From an uncultured Mailhella sp. (GTDB taxonomy: Bacteria > Desulfobacterota > Desulfovibrionia > Desulfovibrionales > Desulfovibrionaceae): a stretch of DNA of 30,088 nt. Shown here in pieces: positions 1-8,052 of this stretch; position 1 is the stretch's first letter; each line of letters starts with the position of its first letter. The position numbers and the translations under genes are program-made. The notes under the pieces are model-generated. The model ran no database searches. It saw only the letters and a program-made list of their open reading frames with translations, and was not told the origin of the DNA. The stretch is taken from contig NZ_CAJJIC010000018.1 in the NCBI RefSeq assembly GCF_905187505.1, positions 1 to 30,088 on the forward strand. The letters run 5' to 3'.

Positions 1-34
1 GGGGCGGCTCTTGTATTGCGCGGCGGGCTCGGAA

Positions 35-640
35 CTACATGCTCATGGCAGGCCATATGAACATGGCGGTGGCAAGAACCGCCAGGGAGACGAGGAACAT
101 GCGGAGCGTCATGAGAACGAGAATGTAGCGGATTCGCACGTATCCGGTGGCAAACATGATGAGTGCGGGAGCCAGTTCATAGGGAAGGAAGAACTGGTCG
201 AGTCCGTACAGAAAGCTGTAGAGCACGGGCTTGATGGGCATGCCGAGGCTGGTGGCTATTTCCGCCATGGGTATGCTGAGACTGGTTGCCGCCGCCACCG
301 GGGTGAGCACCAGATTGGAGAGCACTCCCACCCAGTAGGCGAACAGTGAGGCCAGCGGCAGGCTCCGTATTTCCCTCAGAACGGGCATGAGCTGTTCCGA
401 CAGCCATGCGGGAATGCCCAGAGAGCCGGCAATGATGCCTATGGCCATGCATCCGGCGATGAAGAACAGAATGGAGAACTGCACTTTTTCAATGTCTTCA
501 ACGGCGAGAAGATCGAAAAGAGGCGTGAAGCCGAGAAGGACGACGGCACATAAGAATCTCTGAAGGGGAAATATTGTCGCAGAGACGACAAATTTTTTTC
601 GGCGTTTTGTTATGTCTCCATCATGAGAATAAAGGGTCAT
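35..640 (-). pseudogene. 5'-truncated SLC13/DASS-type anion permease (C-terminal half only)
   Basis: The 201-residue product is very hydrophobic with about five membrane segments. Its end (GLDQFFLPYELAP, then ATGYVRIRYILVL) looks like the C-terminal half of divalent anion:Na+ symporters (SLC13/DASS), which import di- and tricarboxylates or sulfate. Family members are usually about 450-500 residues, so the N-terminal half is missing. The first 25 or so residues are charged and unlike a permease, the ATG has no visible Shine-Dalgarno sequence, and none of the three minus-strand frames between 641 and 850 carries membrane-protein sequence. I therefore read it as a remnant left by deletion or rearrangement. 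The stop codon (TAG) is intact at 35-37. A short working protein cannot be excluded. The family call is fairly sure, the pseudogene call moderate. Confidence 0.6.
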
Positions 641-723
641 GAGCAGGTCTGCCGTGGCGGGAGTTCTGCCGCGGAAAACTCGGGAATCTGCGTCTGAGGT
701 CTGAGCCGATGGTGCGTTCGGAA

Positions 724-746
724 CCGGGAGCCCGTACGCCTCCCGG
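724..746. other. GC-rich hairpin upstream of the sulfotransferase gene
   Basis: CCGGGAG (724-730) pairs with CTCCCGG (740-746) around a nine-base loop, about 105 bases before the start of the sulfotransferase gene. There is no T tract on either strand, so it is not an intrinsic terminator. It may be a leader structure or a chance GC-rich repeat. The rest of the 641-850 gap shows no gene or clear promoter. Confidence 0.25.
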
Positions 747-850
747 CGGACGTTCAGCGGTGAAGGATTGCGCCTCGGCCTCGGAAAGACGCAGCGGGGC
801 AGAGCACTGCCGTGATGCAGGCAAGGCCCTCAGGGGCAAAGGAGACAGTC

Positions 851-2299
851 ATGGGATATCCTACCATTCATCCTACCGGAGTCACGATCTACAAGCCTGA
901 AAAGGCGTGGAGCGGCTACACCGTGTTCCCGCTTGAAAACGACGGTTCGCTGCTCATCGACATGAACGGCAACGAGATCCGCAAGTGGAAGAATCTGCAT
1001 GGTTTTCCGGTCAAGCTTTTTCCCGGAGGGCGGCTTGTGGCAAGCTCTGGCATGCGCAATCCCAAATACGGCCTCCAGGATCAGAGAGACCTGATCCAGG
1101 TGGATTTTGACGGCAATGTGGAATGGCGCTGGAATCAGGCTGAATTCATTACCGATCCCGGCGAAGAGCCGCAGTGGATGGCCCGCCAGCATCACGACTT
1201 TCAGCGGGAGGGCAATCCCGTGGGGTATTACGTTCCCGGCATGGAGCCCAGCATTGACGGCGGCAACACGCTGGTGCTGGCCCATAAGGACGAGCACGTG
1301 CCCTTCATTTCCGACAAGCTTCTTCTCGACGACGTGGTGTATGAAGTGAACTGGGAAGGGGAAATCGTGTGGGAGTGGCACTGCTCCGAGCATGTGGAGG
1401 AAATGGGCTTTTCCGAAGAGGCACGCAACGCCATGTGCCGCAATCCCAATTTCAGGGGCGGCAGCCTCGTGGAGGACTCTCCCTCCATCGGCGACTGGAT
1501 GCACATCAACTCCATGTCCGTGCTCGGTCCGAACAGATGGTATGACGCCGGAGACGAGCGTTTTCATCCCGACAACATCATCATGGACGGCCGCGAGACG
1601 AACATCATCTTCATTGTCAGCAAGGAAACCGGGGAGATCGTCTGGAAGGTCGGTCCCGATTACAGCGCAGGTCATCCGGAGCACCGTCTCGGCTGGATCA
1701 TCGGGCAGCATCATGCGCACATGATTCCCCGAGGACTGCCGGGGGAAGGCAACATTCTTGTGTTCGACAACGGCGGATGGGCCGGATACGGAGCACCCAA
1801 TCCCGGCGCAAAGGACGGCACCAAGTCCGCCCTGCGCGACTACTCCCGCGTGCTGGAATTCGATCCCGTTTCCCTGAGCATCGTCTGGCAGTACACGCCG
1901 AAGGAAGGGGGCTTCGTCGTGCCTCTGGACGCATGCCGCTTCTACAGTCCCTTCATCAGCGCCGCTCAGCGACTGCCCAACGGCAATACCCTCATTACCG
2001 AGGGCTCCGACGGACGCGTGTTCGAGGTGACCGCGGAACATGAGATCGTGTGGGAATACATATGCCCTTACCGCACGGCGGAGAACGGCAGAATGAATTA
2101 CATCTATCGCGCCTATCGCGCTCCCTACGACTGGGTGCCCCAGCTTCCCCGGCCCGTGGAAACGCCGGTTGAGCCTCTCGACATCGCCTCTTTCCGCGTG
2201 CCCGGCGCCGCTCCTCTCGGCGTGCAGAAGACCGTGGTCATCGAGGGCGCCATTGACGGCTTTGCCAATGCCGGAACCTGCGTGGCCGCCACGGACTAG
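851..2299 (+). CDS. aryl-sulfate sulfotransferase-like beta-propeller protein (ASST family)
   Basis: The family moves a sulfuryl group from one phenolic sulfate ester to another phenol without PAPS, using a catalytic histidine. The 482-residue protein shows six evenly scattered propeller motifs of the type G-x-I-V-W-x-W/Y, near residues 39-48, 87-96, 169-178, 260-269, 341-350 and 396-405, as expected for a six-bladed propeller. A His-rich segment (GWIIGQHHAHMIPRG, 281-295) precedes NILVFDNGG (301-309). This is the most conserved-looking part and the likely active-site region. I start at ATG 851 because AAGGAG sits 7 bases upstream; the in-frame ATGs at 812 and 815 lack a ribosome site. No signal peptide is visible from this start, whereas the enterobacterial enzyme is periplasmic. 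No dsbL/dsbI-like partner lies beside it. It is monocistronic, facing the mgsA cluster. Family call good; substrate unknown. Confidence 0.85.
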   Translation: MGYPTIHPTGVTIYKPEKAWSGYTVFPLENDGSLLIDMNGNEIRKWKNLHGFPVKLFPGGRLVASSGMRNPKYGLQDQRDLIQVDFDGNVEWRWNQAEFITDPGEEPQWMARQHHDFQREGNPVGYYVPGMEPSIDGGNTLVLAHKDEHVPFISDKLLLDDVVYEVNWEGEIVWEWHCSEHVEEMGFSEEARNAMCRNPNFRGGSLVEDSPSIGDWMHINSMSVLGPNRWYDAGDERFHPDNIIMDGRETNIIFIVSKETGEIVWKVGPDYSAGHPEHRLGWIIGQHHAHMIPRGLPGEGNILVFDNGGWAGYGAPNPGAKDGTKSALRDYSRVLEFDPVSLSIVWQYTPKEGGFVVPLDACRFYSPFISAAQRLPNGNTLITEGSDGRVFEVTAEHEIVWEYICPYRTAENGRMNYIYRAYRAPYDWVPQLPRPVETPVEPLDIASFRVPGAAPLGVQKTVVIEGAIDGFANAGTCVAATD

Positions 2300-2470
2300 T
2301 TTGAAAAGCTCGGCGTGGCCGTCTTCAGAGATTTTTCTGAAAAGAAAGGCACAGAAAAGAGACCTTCGCCCTTCACGTCGCCGTTTCGGAGAATGAGGGA
2401 ACACGCTCTTCGGATGGAAGACGAAATCGTTCCCGGCCGGGACGAGCGCTGTCTTCGGCGAGGTGCCTGT

Positions 2471-2518
2471 GCATGAAAAATCCCCGCCTTCCATGAGAAA
2501 GGCGGGGATTTTTCATGC
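2471..2518. terminator. bidirectional intrinsic terminator
   Basis: A perfect 20-bp inverted repeat (2471-2490 and 2499-2518) with an eight-base loop. The core AATCCCCGCCTT / AAGGCGGGGATT is flanked by A5 on the left arm and T5 on the right arm, so each strand reads as a GC stem followed by a T tract. It lies between the convergent sulfotransferase and mgsA genes and can end transcription from both sides. The remainder of the 2300-2589 gap holds nothing else I can support. Confidence 0.85.
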
Positions 2519-2589
2519 CTTTTGCGGAGGAGGGCGCAGGCGTGCAGCTCCTGCGGTTCAGGCCGTGTCCGTCGAAGGCAGAGGGGCGT

Positions 2590-3030
2590 TTACTTGTTTC
2601 TCAGCGGAAAATGGATGTGGGGCGTATAGGTATAGCTTTCGCTGAAAAGCGGAGAGCTGATGATGTAGTTGGCCGTGGCGCGGTTGTTGGCGATGGGAAT
2701 GTCGTAGACCTGCGCGATGCGCAGAAGCGCCTTCACGTCGGGATCGTGGGGCTGGGCCGTGAGCGGGTCGGAAAAGAAGATGATGATGTCGATGTGGCCT
2801 TCGGCCACCTTGGCTCCTATCTGCTGATCACCGCCGAGCGGTCCGCTCAGATAGGGCGTGACGGGAAGCCCTGTTTTTTCATTGATGAGATGTGCCGTGG
2901 TTCCGGTGCCGCAGAGAAAATGCCGGGCGAGAATCTGACTGTGTTCGGCACACCACTCGATAAGGCTTTCCTTCATGTTGTCGTGGGCGATGAGGGCGAT
3001 GTGCTTGGTGGCATTTACGGTCTTTTCCAT
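2590..3030 (-). CDS. mgsA: methylglyoxal synthase
   Basis: Converts dihydroxyacetone phosphate to methylglyoxal and phosphate, a cytosolic bypass of lower glycolysis used when phosphate is short or sugar phosphates build up. The 146-residue protein matches the family length and has the hallmarks KHIALIAHDN (9-18), CGTGTT (40-45), GPLGGDQQIG (63-72, with the catalytic-loop Asp68) and PHDPDVKALLR (94-104, with the conserved His95 and Asp98). I start at ATG 3030, which has GAGGAA just upstream and aligns with known N termini. An in-frame upstream start would add 12 residues without a better ribosome site. It follows thiL after 104 bases with no terminator-like T tract, so co-transcription is plausible. 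Confidence 0.96.
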   Translation of the reverse strand: MEKTVNATKHIALIAHDNMKESLIEWCAEHSQILARHFLCGTGTTAHLINEKTGLPVTPYLSGPLGGDQQIGAKVAEGHIDIIIFFSDPLTAQPHDPDVKALLRIAQVYDIPIANNRATANYIISSPLFSESYTYTPHIHFPLRNK

Positions 3031-3134
3031 GGGTTCCTCACTTGTTCTGGCCGGCTCGTCCGGCATGCACGGTAATCTGACTGACCGGCTGATGATAGAA
3101 GGTCAGTGTGAAGCCTGTATGAAGACGCTCCGGA

Positions 3135-4142
3135 TCAGCGGGAGAAATGGTCGAATCCCGCCGAGGACGGTCTGTTTCCGTTGAGGGTGATTTCTCCCTT
3201 CCTCACCCGTCCGAGCACGCGGCAGGGAGAGGAAGGCGTCTGCGCGAGCGCCGGCCACAGTTCTTCCGGGCAGGTGCCGACAAGGGCATAGTCCTCTCCT
3301 CCGTCAAAGGCGAAGGAGGGAGCGTCCACGCCCGTTTCTTCCGCATGGCGCAGAATTTCTTCATCAAGCGCATCCCGGGGAAGGATGATGTCCGCGCCGA
3401 GTCCGGTTTTGCGGCTTGCCAGAAGGCGGGGAAGGTCCCGGGCGAGTCCGTCGGAAACGTCCATGAGACCGATGCAATCTCCGGCGTCGTGTTCGACGGC
3501 AAAGCGGGCCAGGGCCATGCCGTCGAAGGCCAGGGGCTCGGGCCTGAGATGCGCCGCACAGGCCTTCGGCCAGTCTTTTTTTATCTGTTCGGTTTCTTCG
3601 GCGCTGCGTGCGGCTTCAAGACGCGTGAGGCCGAGGCGTGCAAGTCCCGCGGAACCGGCAAGAAAGATGATATCGCCTTCCCCGGCCGCGCCGCGGCGAA
3701 GACCTCTCGGCAGGGCTTCCGGAAGCTCTCCCCAGGCCGTGATGCAGACGCTGATCAGGCGGGATCTGGTGAGATCGCCGCCGGAAAGCGCGAGAGAAAA
3801 TCTGTCGCACACGGCCTTCATGCCCTCGCAGAAGTCCGAAAGCCAGACTTCATCCTCGTTTCCCGTCAGGGTGAGCCCTATGGAAAGTCCGGAAGGGGAG
3901 GCTCCGCCCGCGCCCACGTCGCTCACGTTGACGGCCGCCGCCTTGAAGCCGATGTCGAAGGGCGTGAAGTAGCGTCTGCGAAAATGCGTGTCCTCGGCAA
4001 AGATGTCGGTGGTCACGGCGAGAGGCCCGCCTCCTTTCAGCACGGCGCAGTCATCGCCGCGGCCGAGCAGAAGCGAGGGATGATCGACGGGGAAAAAACG
4101 GCCCAGAAGGCCGAGGATGTCGTCTTCGCTGGCGATGTTCAT
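3135..4142 (-). CDS. thiL: thiamine-monophosphate kinase
   Basis: Phosphorylates thiamine monophosphate with ATP to make thiamine diphosphate, the active cofactor. The 335-residue protein belongs to the PurM/AIR-synthase-like kinase superfamily. Visible motifs are GRGDDCAVL (27-35), DTHF (51-54), the glycine-rich NVSDVGAGGASP (72-83), LSGGDLTR, LMDVSDGLARDL and FDGGEDYAL, which carry the acidic residues that bind Mg2+ and the phosphates. The start ATG lies four bases after the uvrD stop codon, and its GGAG ribosome site sits inside the last codons of uvrD, so translation is probably coupled. No other thiamine genes are nearby. Confidence 0.96.
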   Translation of the reverse strand: MNIASEDDILGLLGRFFPVDHPSLLLGRGDDCAVLKGGGPLAVTTDIFAEDTHFRRRYFTPFDIGFKAAAVNVSDVGAGGASPSGLSIGLTLTGNEDEVWLSDFCEGMKAVCDRFSLALSGGDLTRSRLISVCITAWGELPEALPRGLRRGAAGEGDIIFLAGSAGLARLGLTRLEAARSAEETEQIKKDWPKACAAHLRPEPLAFDGMALARFAVEHDAGDCIGLMDVSDGLARDLPRLLASRKTGLGADIILPRDALDEEILRHAEETGVDAPSFAFDGGEDYALVGTCPEELWPALAQTPSSPCRVLGRVRKGEITLNGNRPSSAGFDHFSR

Positions 4143-4146
4143 GCCT

Positions 4147-6471
4147 CTACTCCAGTGTGAGATAATCGGCGAGTATGATTTTCAGGCCGAGTCCGGGAAA
4201 GTTGACCCGGTATTTGTCCGGCGGAATTTCCTCCACGATCTTGCCGCGGCCGAACAGTCGGTGGCGGCAGAAGCCGAGTTTCTTTTTCGCGGGTTTCTGA
4301 TCCGGGTCTTCGTCCAGCGTCCGGCCGTTTCTTACGGCGTCGCGCACCGCGGCCATGTAGGCGTCGTCGGCATCTTCCCGCGAGCGGGGAACGGGCTCGA
4401 AGTCCCGGTCGCGCGGCGGCCAGTCGTCTTCTTCCCGTTTACGGCGGCTGCTGAAGGAAGGCTCTTCTTCTCCTTCCTCGTTCCAGTGCCAGGAACGGCG
4501 GCGGTTCTGGGAGGAGCCGCCGAAGGCGGGAGCAGGCTGAGGCGCTTCCTTGATGCGGCGTCTTGTAAGCGCCCCGCCGTAGTTTTCATAGATTTCGTCC
4601 AGAATGTCCGAGGGCAGCTCGCGCACGAAGGGACTCGGCGAGGCCGGTTCCTGTCCCCCGGAGCTGCGGCTGTAGAGGCTGAGCGGCACGAAAAGATCGA
4701 GCGTGTCCTTGGCGCGCGTGCAGGCCACGTACATGAGACGGCGTTCCTCTTCAAAGTCTTCGGGGCGCACCAGCGCGTGCCGGGAGGGAAAGCGGTCTTC
4801 CACAAGATCGATGATGAGCACGGCCGACCATTCCAGTCCCTTGGCGGAATGCACGGTGGACAGCGTGATTTTCTGATCCCCGTCTTCCTCTTCCGGTGCT
4901 TCCTCGGGATTGTCCAGCGAAATGTCGGCAATGAAGAGCTGAAGATCCTCGTAGGATGAGGCGATGGTGGACATTTCTTCAAGTCCCTGAAGACGGCGGG
5001 GCCAGTCGTCGGGAAAAAGTTCCTCCATCTTGGGACGGTAGTGTTCGAGTATGCGGCCTATCACCTCTTCGGGGCGCGGACCTGTCATGCGCAGCTCGTT
5101 GATGAGTGCCATGTTTTCCAGAAAGTCCGGCCAGCGGGAGCAGGCCTTTTTGAGCGCCGCTTCGTCGCCGCCTCCGGCGAGCGCAAAGAGCTTGCGCGAG
5201 GTCTTCGGTCCTATGCCCCGGGAAAGCGCGGCGATGCGGTCGAAGGAAGGCAGGTCCAGAGGGTTGCTCACCAGGCGGGCGAAGGCCATGACGTCCTTCA
5301 CGTGGGCGGCTTCGGCGTAGCGGAGGCCGCCGTACTTGCGGAAGCCTATGCCGCGCTTGTTGAGCTCAAGTTCCAGATGATAGGACTGGTATCCCGAACG
5401 GAAGAGCACGGCTATTTCCCGGGCCGGAACCGTGGCAAGCAGCTCTTCCACGCGCCTTGCCGCAAGCTGGGCCTGCGTAAGGTCGCTGAGAGGGCGGTAC
5501 AGGGTGACTGCGGCTTCCGACGGGGCGGGACGGCGGGAGAAAAGGTGCTTGCGGTAGCCTTCCGTCGTGTTGGCGAGCAGACAGTTGGCGATGTCGAGCA
5601 CGGGCTGCACGGAGCGGTAGTTTTCTTCCAGCCGGATGATGCGCGTGTTGTGAAACAGCTTGGGGAAGTCGAGAATGTTGTGCACCGTCGCGCCGCGGAA
5701 GGCGTAGATGGACTGCGCGTCGTCGCCCACGGCCATGATGTTGCCTTCTTCCCCGGCCAGCATGCGCACAAGGCGTGCCTGTACCTTGTTGGTGTCCTGA
5801 TACTCGTCCACCATGATCTGGGAAAAACGCATTTTCTGCGCCTGAAGGATGTCCGGCTTGTCGATGAAAAGCTGTTCGAGCTCGAAGAGCAGATCGTCGT
5901 AGTCCATGAGCGCGTGTTCGCGCTTGTATTTGCGGTAGGCTTCACCGAGTTCCACAAGGTCCGAGGCGTGCGGCAGAAGGTGCTGTGCCTCACGGCGAAG
6001 CACTTCCTCGAGTTCCATTTCCTTGTTGCGCGCCTTGCTGAGCAGCCCGAGCACGGCCTGCGTGCGCGGAAAGCTGCGGTCTCCCTTGCCGATTTTCAGG
6101 TTTTCCTTGCACGTCTGTATGGCGGCGGTGCTGTCGGACGTGTCCATGACGGTGAGGGAGCCACCCGTCCAGTCCGGACTGAAGCGGCGGAGCACGGAAA
6201 AGGCGAAGCTGTGGAAGGTGCCGCCCTGCACGCCGAGAAGCTGATGATCCAGAAGGCCGGCTGCGCGGTGCAGCATTTCCTGCGAGGCCTTGCGCGTGAA
6301 GGTGAGCAGCAGCATGGCATGCGGGTCGAGACCGTGCTCGGCCAGCCACGCCAGACGGTAGACGATGGTGCGGGTCTTGCCGGAGCCTGCGCCTGCGATG
6401 ACGAGCATGGGGCCTTCCGGCGCGGTGACGGCCTGCTTCTGGGCTTCGTTGAGAATGGAGAGATCGAGCAT
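4147..6471 (-). CDS. uvrD: UvrD/Rep/PcrA-family ATP-dependent 3'-5' DNA helicase
   Basis: A superfamily 1A helicase of 774 residues that unwinds DNA in repair and replication restart. The full motif series is visible: Walker A GAGSGKT (27-33), LLLTFTRKAS (Ia), VDEYQDTN (II, Walker B), GDDAQSIYAFRGA (III), EENYRS (IV), STVHSAKGLEW (V) and RLMYVACTRAKD (VI). A charged, Arg/Glu-rich low-complexity stretch follows the motor. A C-terminal FGRGKIVEEI...VNFPGLGLKII segment resembles the RNA-polymerase-interacting Tudor-like tail of UvrD/PcrA. The ATG is eight bases after the yihA stop with a poor ribosome site, consistent with coupling. Whether it is the UvrD, PcrA or Rep orthologue cannot be settled by eye. 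Confidence 0.95.
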   Translation of the reverse strand: MLDLSILNEAQKQAVTAPEGPMLVIAGAGSGKTRTIVYRLAWLAEHGLDPHAMLLLTFTRKASQEMLHRAAGLLDHQLLGVQGGTFHSFAFSVLRRFSPDWTGGSLTVMDTSDSTAAIQTCKENLKIGKGDRSFPRTQAVLGLLSKARNKEMELEEVLRREAQHLLPHASDLVELGEAYRKYKREHALMDYDDLLFELEQLFIDKPDILQAQKMRFSQIMVDEYQDTNKVQARLVRMLAGEEGNIMAVGDDAQSIYAFRGATVHNILDFPKLFHNTRIIRLEENYRSVQPVLDIANCLLANTTEGYRKHLFSRRPAPSEAAVTLYRPLSDLTQAQLAARRVEELLATVPAREIAVLFRSGYQSYHLELELNKRGIGFRKYGGLRYAEAAHVKDVMAFARLVSNPLDLPSFDRIAALSRGIGPKTSRKLFALAGGGDEAALKKACSRWPDFLENMALINELRMTGPRPEEVIGRILEHYRPKMEELFPDDWPRRLQGLEEMSTIASSYEDLQLFIADISLDNPEEAPEEEDGDQKITLSTVHSAKGLEWSAVLIIDLVEDRFPSRHALVRPEDFEEERRLMYVACTRAKDTLDLFVPLSLYSRSSGGQEPASPSPFVRELPSDILDEIYENYGGALTRRRIKEAPQPAPAFGGSSQNRRRSWHWNEEGEEEPSFSSRRKREEDDWPPRDRDFEPVPRSREDADDAYMAAVRDAVRNGRTLDEDPDQKPAKKKLGFCRHRLFGRGKIVEEIPPDKYRVNFPGLGLKIILADYLTLE

Positions 6472-6479
6472 GGCGATGA

Positions 6480-7145
6480 TCAGTCTGCGGCGGGAGCGTC
6501 GTTTTCGTCGGAAGGGGAAGAATCAGCGTCGGGCGCTCCGGCTTCGCGCAGGCGTTTCCAAAGCTCGTCCAGTCCCATCTTCGTGACTGCGGAAACCACC
6601 ACGGGCTTCTGTCCGCCGAGTATGGCTTCCCAGGTCTTCTGCTGGGAAGAGCGCTCCTTGAGCGTGCACTTGTCCGCCTTGGTGAGCACGGCGATCACCG
6701 GCAGCTTTCGGGATCTGGCGAATTCGGCCATCATGCGGTCGGACTGCTGCACGGGAATGCGGCAGTCGATGAGGAGCGCAAGAGCGCGCAGGGTGCGGGT
6801 TTCCTCAAGATATTTCTGGATGAGCGCCGCCCAGTTCCTTCTTTCCTCGTGGCCGCGCCTTGCGTAGCCGTAGCCGGGCAGGTCGGTGAGGCAGAAGCCG
6901 TCGGGCCGGACCAGAAACAGGTTCACCGAGCGGGTCTTTCCCGGCTCGGAACTCACCTTGGCCAGCTTTTTCCTGCGGGCAAGGGCGTTGATGAGAGACG
7001 ACTTGCCCACGTTCGAGCGGCCGGCAAGCGCTATCTGCGGCATGTCGTGCGAAGCGTCTTCCAGCTGCTCCAGCGTGTAGAGCGTGGCCAGAAGTTCCAG
7101 CACGGGTTCGGAACATCTGTTTTTTTCGGCGGACGGGTCGGTCAT
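6480..7145 (-). CDS. yihA: ribosome biogenesis GTP-binding protein YihA/YsxC (EngB)
   Basis: A TRAFAC-class small GTPase needed for late 50S ribosomal subunit assembly. The 221 residues show G1 GRSNVGKSS (42-50), G2 around GKTRSVN (69-75), G3 DLPGYGYA (88-95), G4 TKAD (155-158) and G5 near VVSAVTK. The length is near the family norm, with a slightly extended, acidic, Ala/Asp/Ser-rich C terminus. A strong ribosome site (GGGAGGAG) precedes the ATG. It is the first gene of the minus-strand cluster yihA-uvrD-thiL-mgsA and is divergent from efp. Confidence 0.96.
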   Translation of the reverse strand: MTDPSAEKNRCSEPVLELLATLYTLEQLEDASHDMPQIALAGRSNVGKSSLINALARRKKLAKVSSEPGKTRSVNLFLVRPDGFCLTDLPGYGYARRGHEERRNWAALIQKYLEETRTLRALALLIDCRIPVQQSDRMMAEFARSRKLPVIAVLTKADKCTLKERSSQQKTWEAILGGQKPVVVSAVTKMGLDELWKRLREAGAPDADSSPSDENDAPAAD

Positions 7146-7363
7146 GGCGCTCCTCCCGAGTTGACAAAGTGAGCCTCAATCGGACAATATATCTTGCTTT
7201 GCGGAAAGAGCCGAGATTAGCCTGCTTGGGCAGAAAAGGCAAACATTCCGCGGGCGCTCCGCAAGGTGGGGCATTTTCTCCTTTCAGGAGAGCAAGGCGG
7301 GACCCGTCACGTTCCCCCCTTGAAATTTTTACCAAAAAAATCATATTTTTGCCTGGAGGCATC
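7146..7363. promoter_or_regulatory. divergent promoter region between yihA and efp
   Basis: This 218-base gap must hold the promoters for the yihA cluster (minus) and efp (plus). On the plus strand, TTGACA at 7161-7166 is a perfect -35 hexamer, but the best -10-like TATATC (7188-7193) is too far away (21 bases). TTGAAA (7320-7325) with CATATT (7342-7347) is better spaced at 16 bases but would leave a very short leader. On the minus strand, TATATT (rc of 7186-7191) is a good -10 with no clear -35. A small hairpin, TCTCCT-TTC-AGGAGA, lies at 7277-7291. None is decisive. Confidence 0.4.
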
Positions 7364-7921
7364 ATGTATTCCACTACTGACTTTCGCCGCGGCCTGAAGA
7401 TCGAGATCGACGGCACTCCCTACGAAATCGTTGAATTCCAGCACTTCAAGCCCGGCAAGGGCGGCGCCATGGTGCGCACCAAGCTGCGCAACATCCTGAA
7501 CGGCCGCGTGGTGGACAACACCTTCCGTTCCGGCGAAAAGGTGGGCAAGCCCGACATGGAACAGCGCGACATGCAGTACCTGTACCGTGAAGGCGACGAC
7601 CTCATCTTCATGGACATGACCACCTACGAGCAGATTTCCCTGCCCGTGTCCGACACCGACGGCAAGGCCGACTGGCTGCTGGAATCCCAGCAGTGCCGTG
7701 TGCTGCTCTACAACGGTCAGCCCATCGACATCGAAGTGCCCGTGAGCCTCGTCATGACCGTGGTGAAGACCGAACCCGGCGTGAAGGGCGACACCGTTTC
7801 CAACGTGACCAAGCCCGCCACCCTGGAAACCGGCGTGACCATTCAGGTGCCGATTTTCGTGAACGAAGGCGACCGCGTCAAGGTCGATACCCGTACCCGC
7901 GAATATCTCGGCCGCGATTAA
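7364..7921 (+). CDS. efp: translation elongation factor P
   Basis: EF-P binds between the ribosomal P and E sites and relieves stalling at polyproline runs. The 185-residue protein has the usual length and three beta-barrel layout (KOW-like N domain plus two OB folds). The tip loop reads PGKGGA with Lys32 at the position that is post-translationally modified in many bacteria; no epmA or epmB homologue is in this window. The family signature near the end is present (GDRVKVDTRTREYLGR). The start at ATG 7364 is chosen for the TGGAGG site six bases upstream and the match to known N termini. An in-frame extension back to 7169 is open but is not EF-P sequence. Confidence 0.97.
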   Translation: MYSTTDFRRGLKIEIDGTPYEIVEFQHFKPGKGGAMVRTKLRNILNGRVVDNTFRSGEKVGKPDMEQRDMQYLYREGDDLIFMDMTTYEQISLPVSDTDGKADWLLESQQCRVLLYNGQPIDIEVPVSLVMTVVKTEPGVKGDTVSNVTKPATLETGVTIQVPIFVNEGDRVKVDTRTREYLGRD

Positions 7922-7939
7922 TTCGCACTCTTTCCTTTC

Positions 7940-7987
7940 GCGCTGTCGGCAGGACGTTTCGCGCCCTTCCGGCAGCGCTTTCGTTTT
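7940..7987 (+). terminator. probable intrinsic terminator of efp
   Basis: GCGCTGTCGG (7940-7949) pairs with CCGGCAGCGC (7969-7978), ten pairs including one G-U, followed by TTTCGTTTTT. The loop is long (19 bases), so efficiency is uncertain. It lies between efp and ftsK. Confidence 0.5.
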
Positions 7988-8052
7988 TCGGGAGAAAAAC
8001 GCCATCCGAAGCCTTTTCGGAACGGTTCACTCAAGCGTGAAGGGGATCATCA

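Noticed and set aside
574..598. TTGTCG-CAGAGA-CGACAA followed by T7, a terminator-like stem on the plus strand
   Set aside because: The stem is only 6 bp and lies inside the permease remnant, with no plus-strand gene upstream to end. Probably chance, though it fits the idea that this part is no longer coding.
7161..7193. TTGACA with a downstream TATATC as an efp promoter
   Set aside because: The spacing of 21 bases is outside the usual 16-18, so it is reported only as part of the intergenic region, not as a called promoter.
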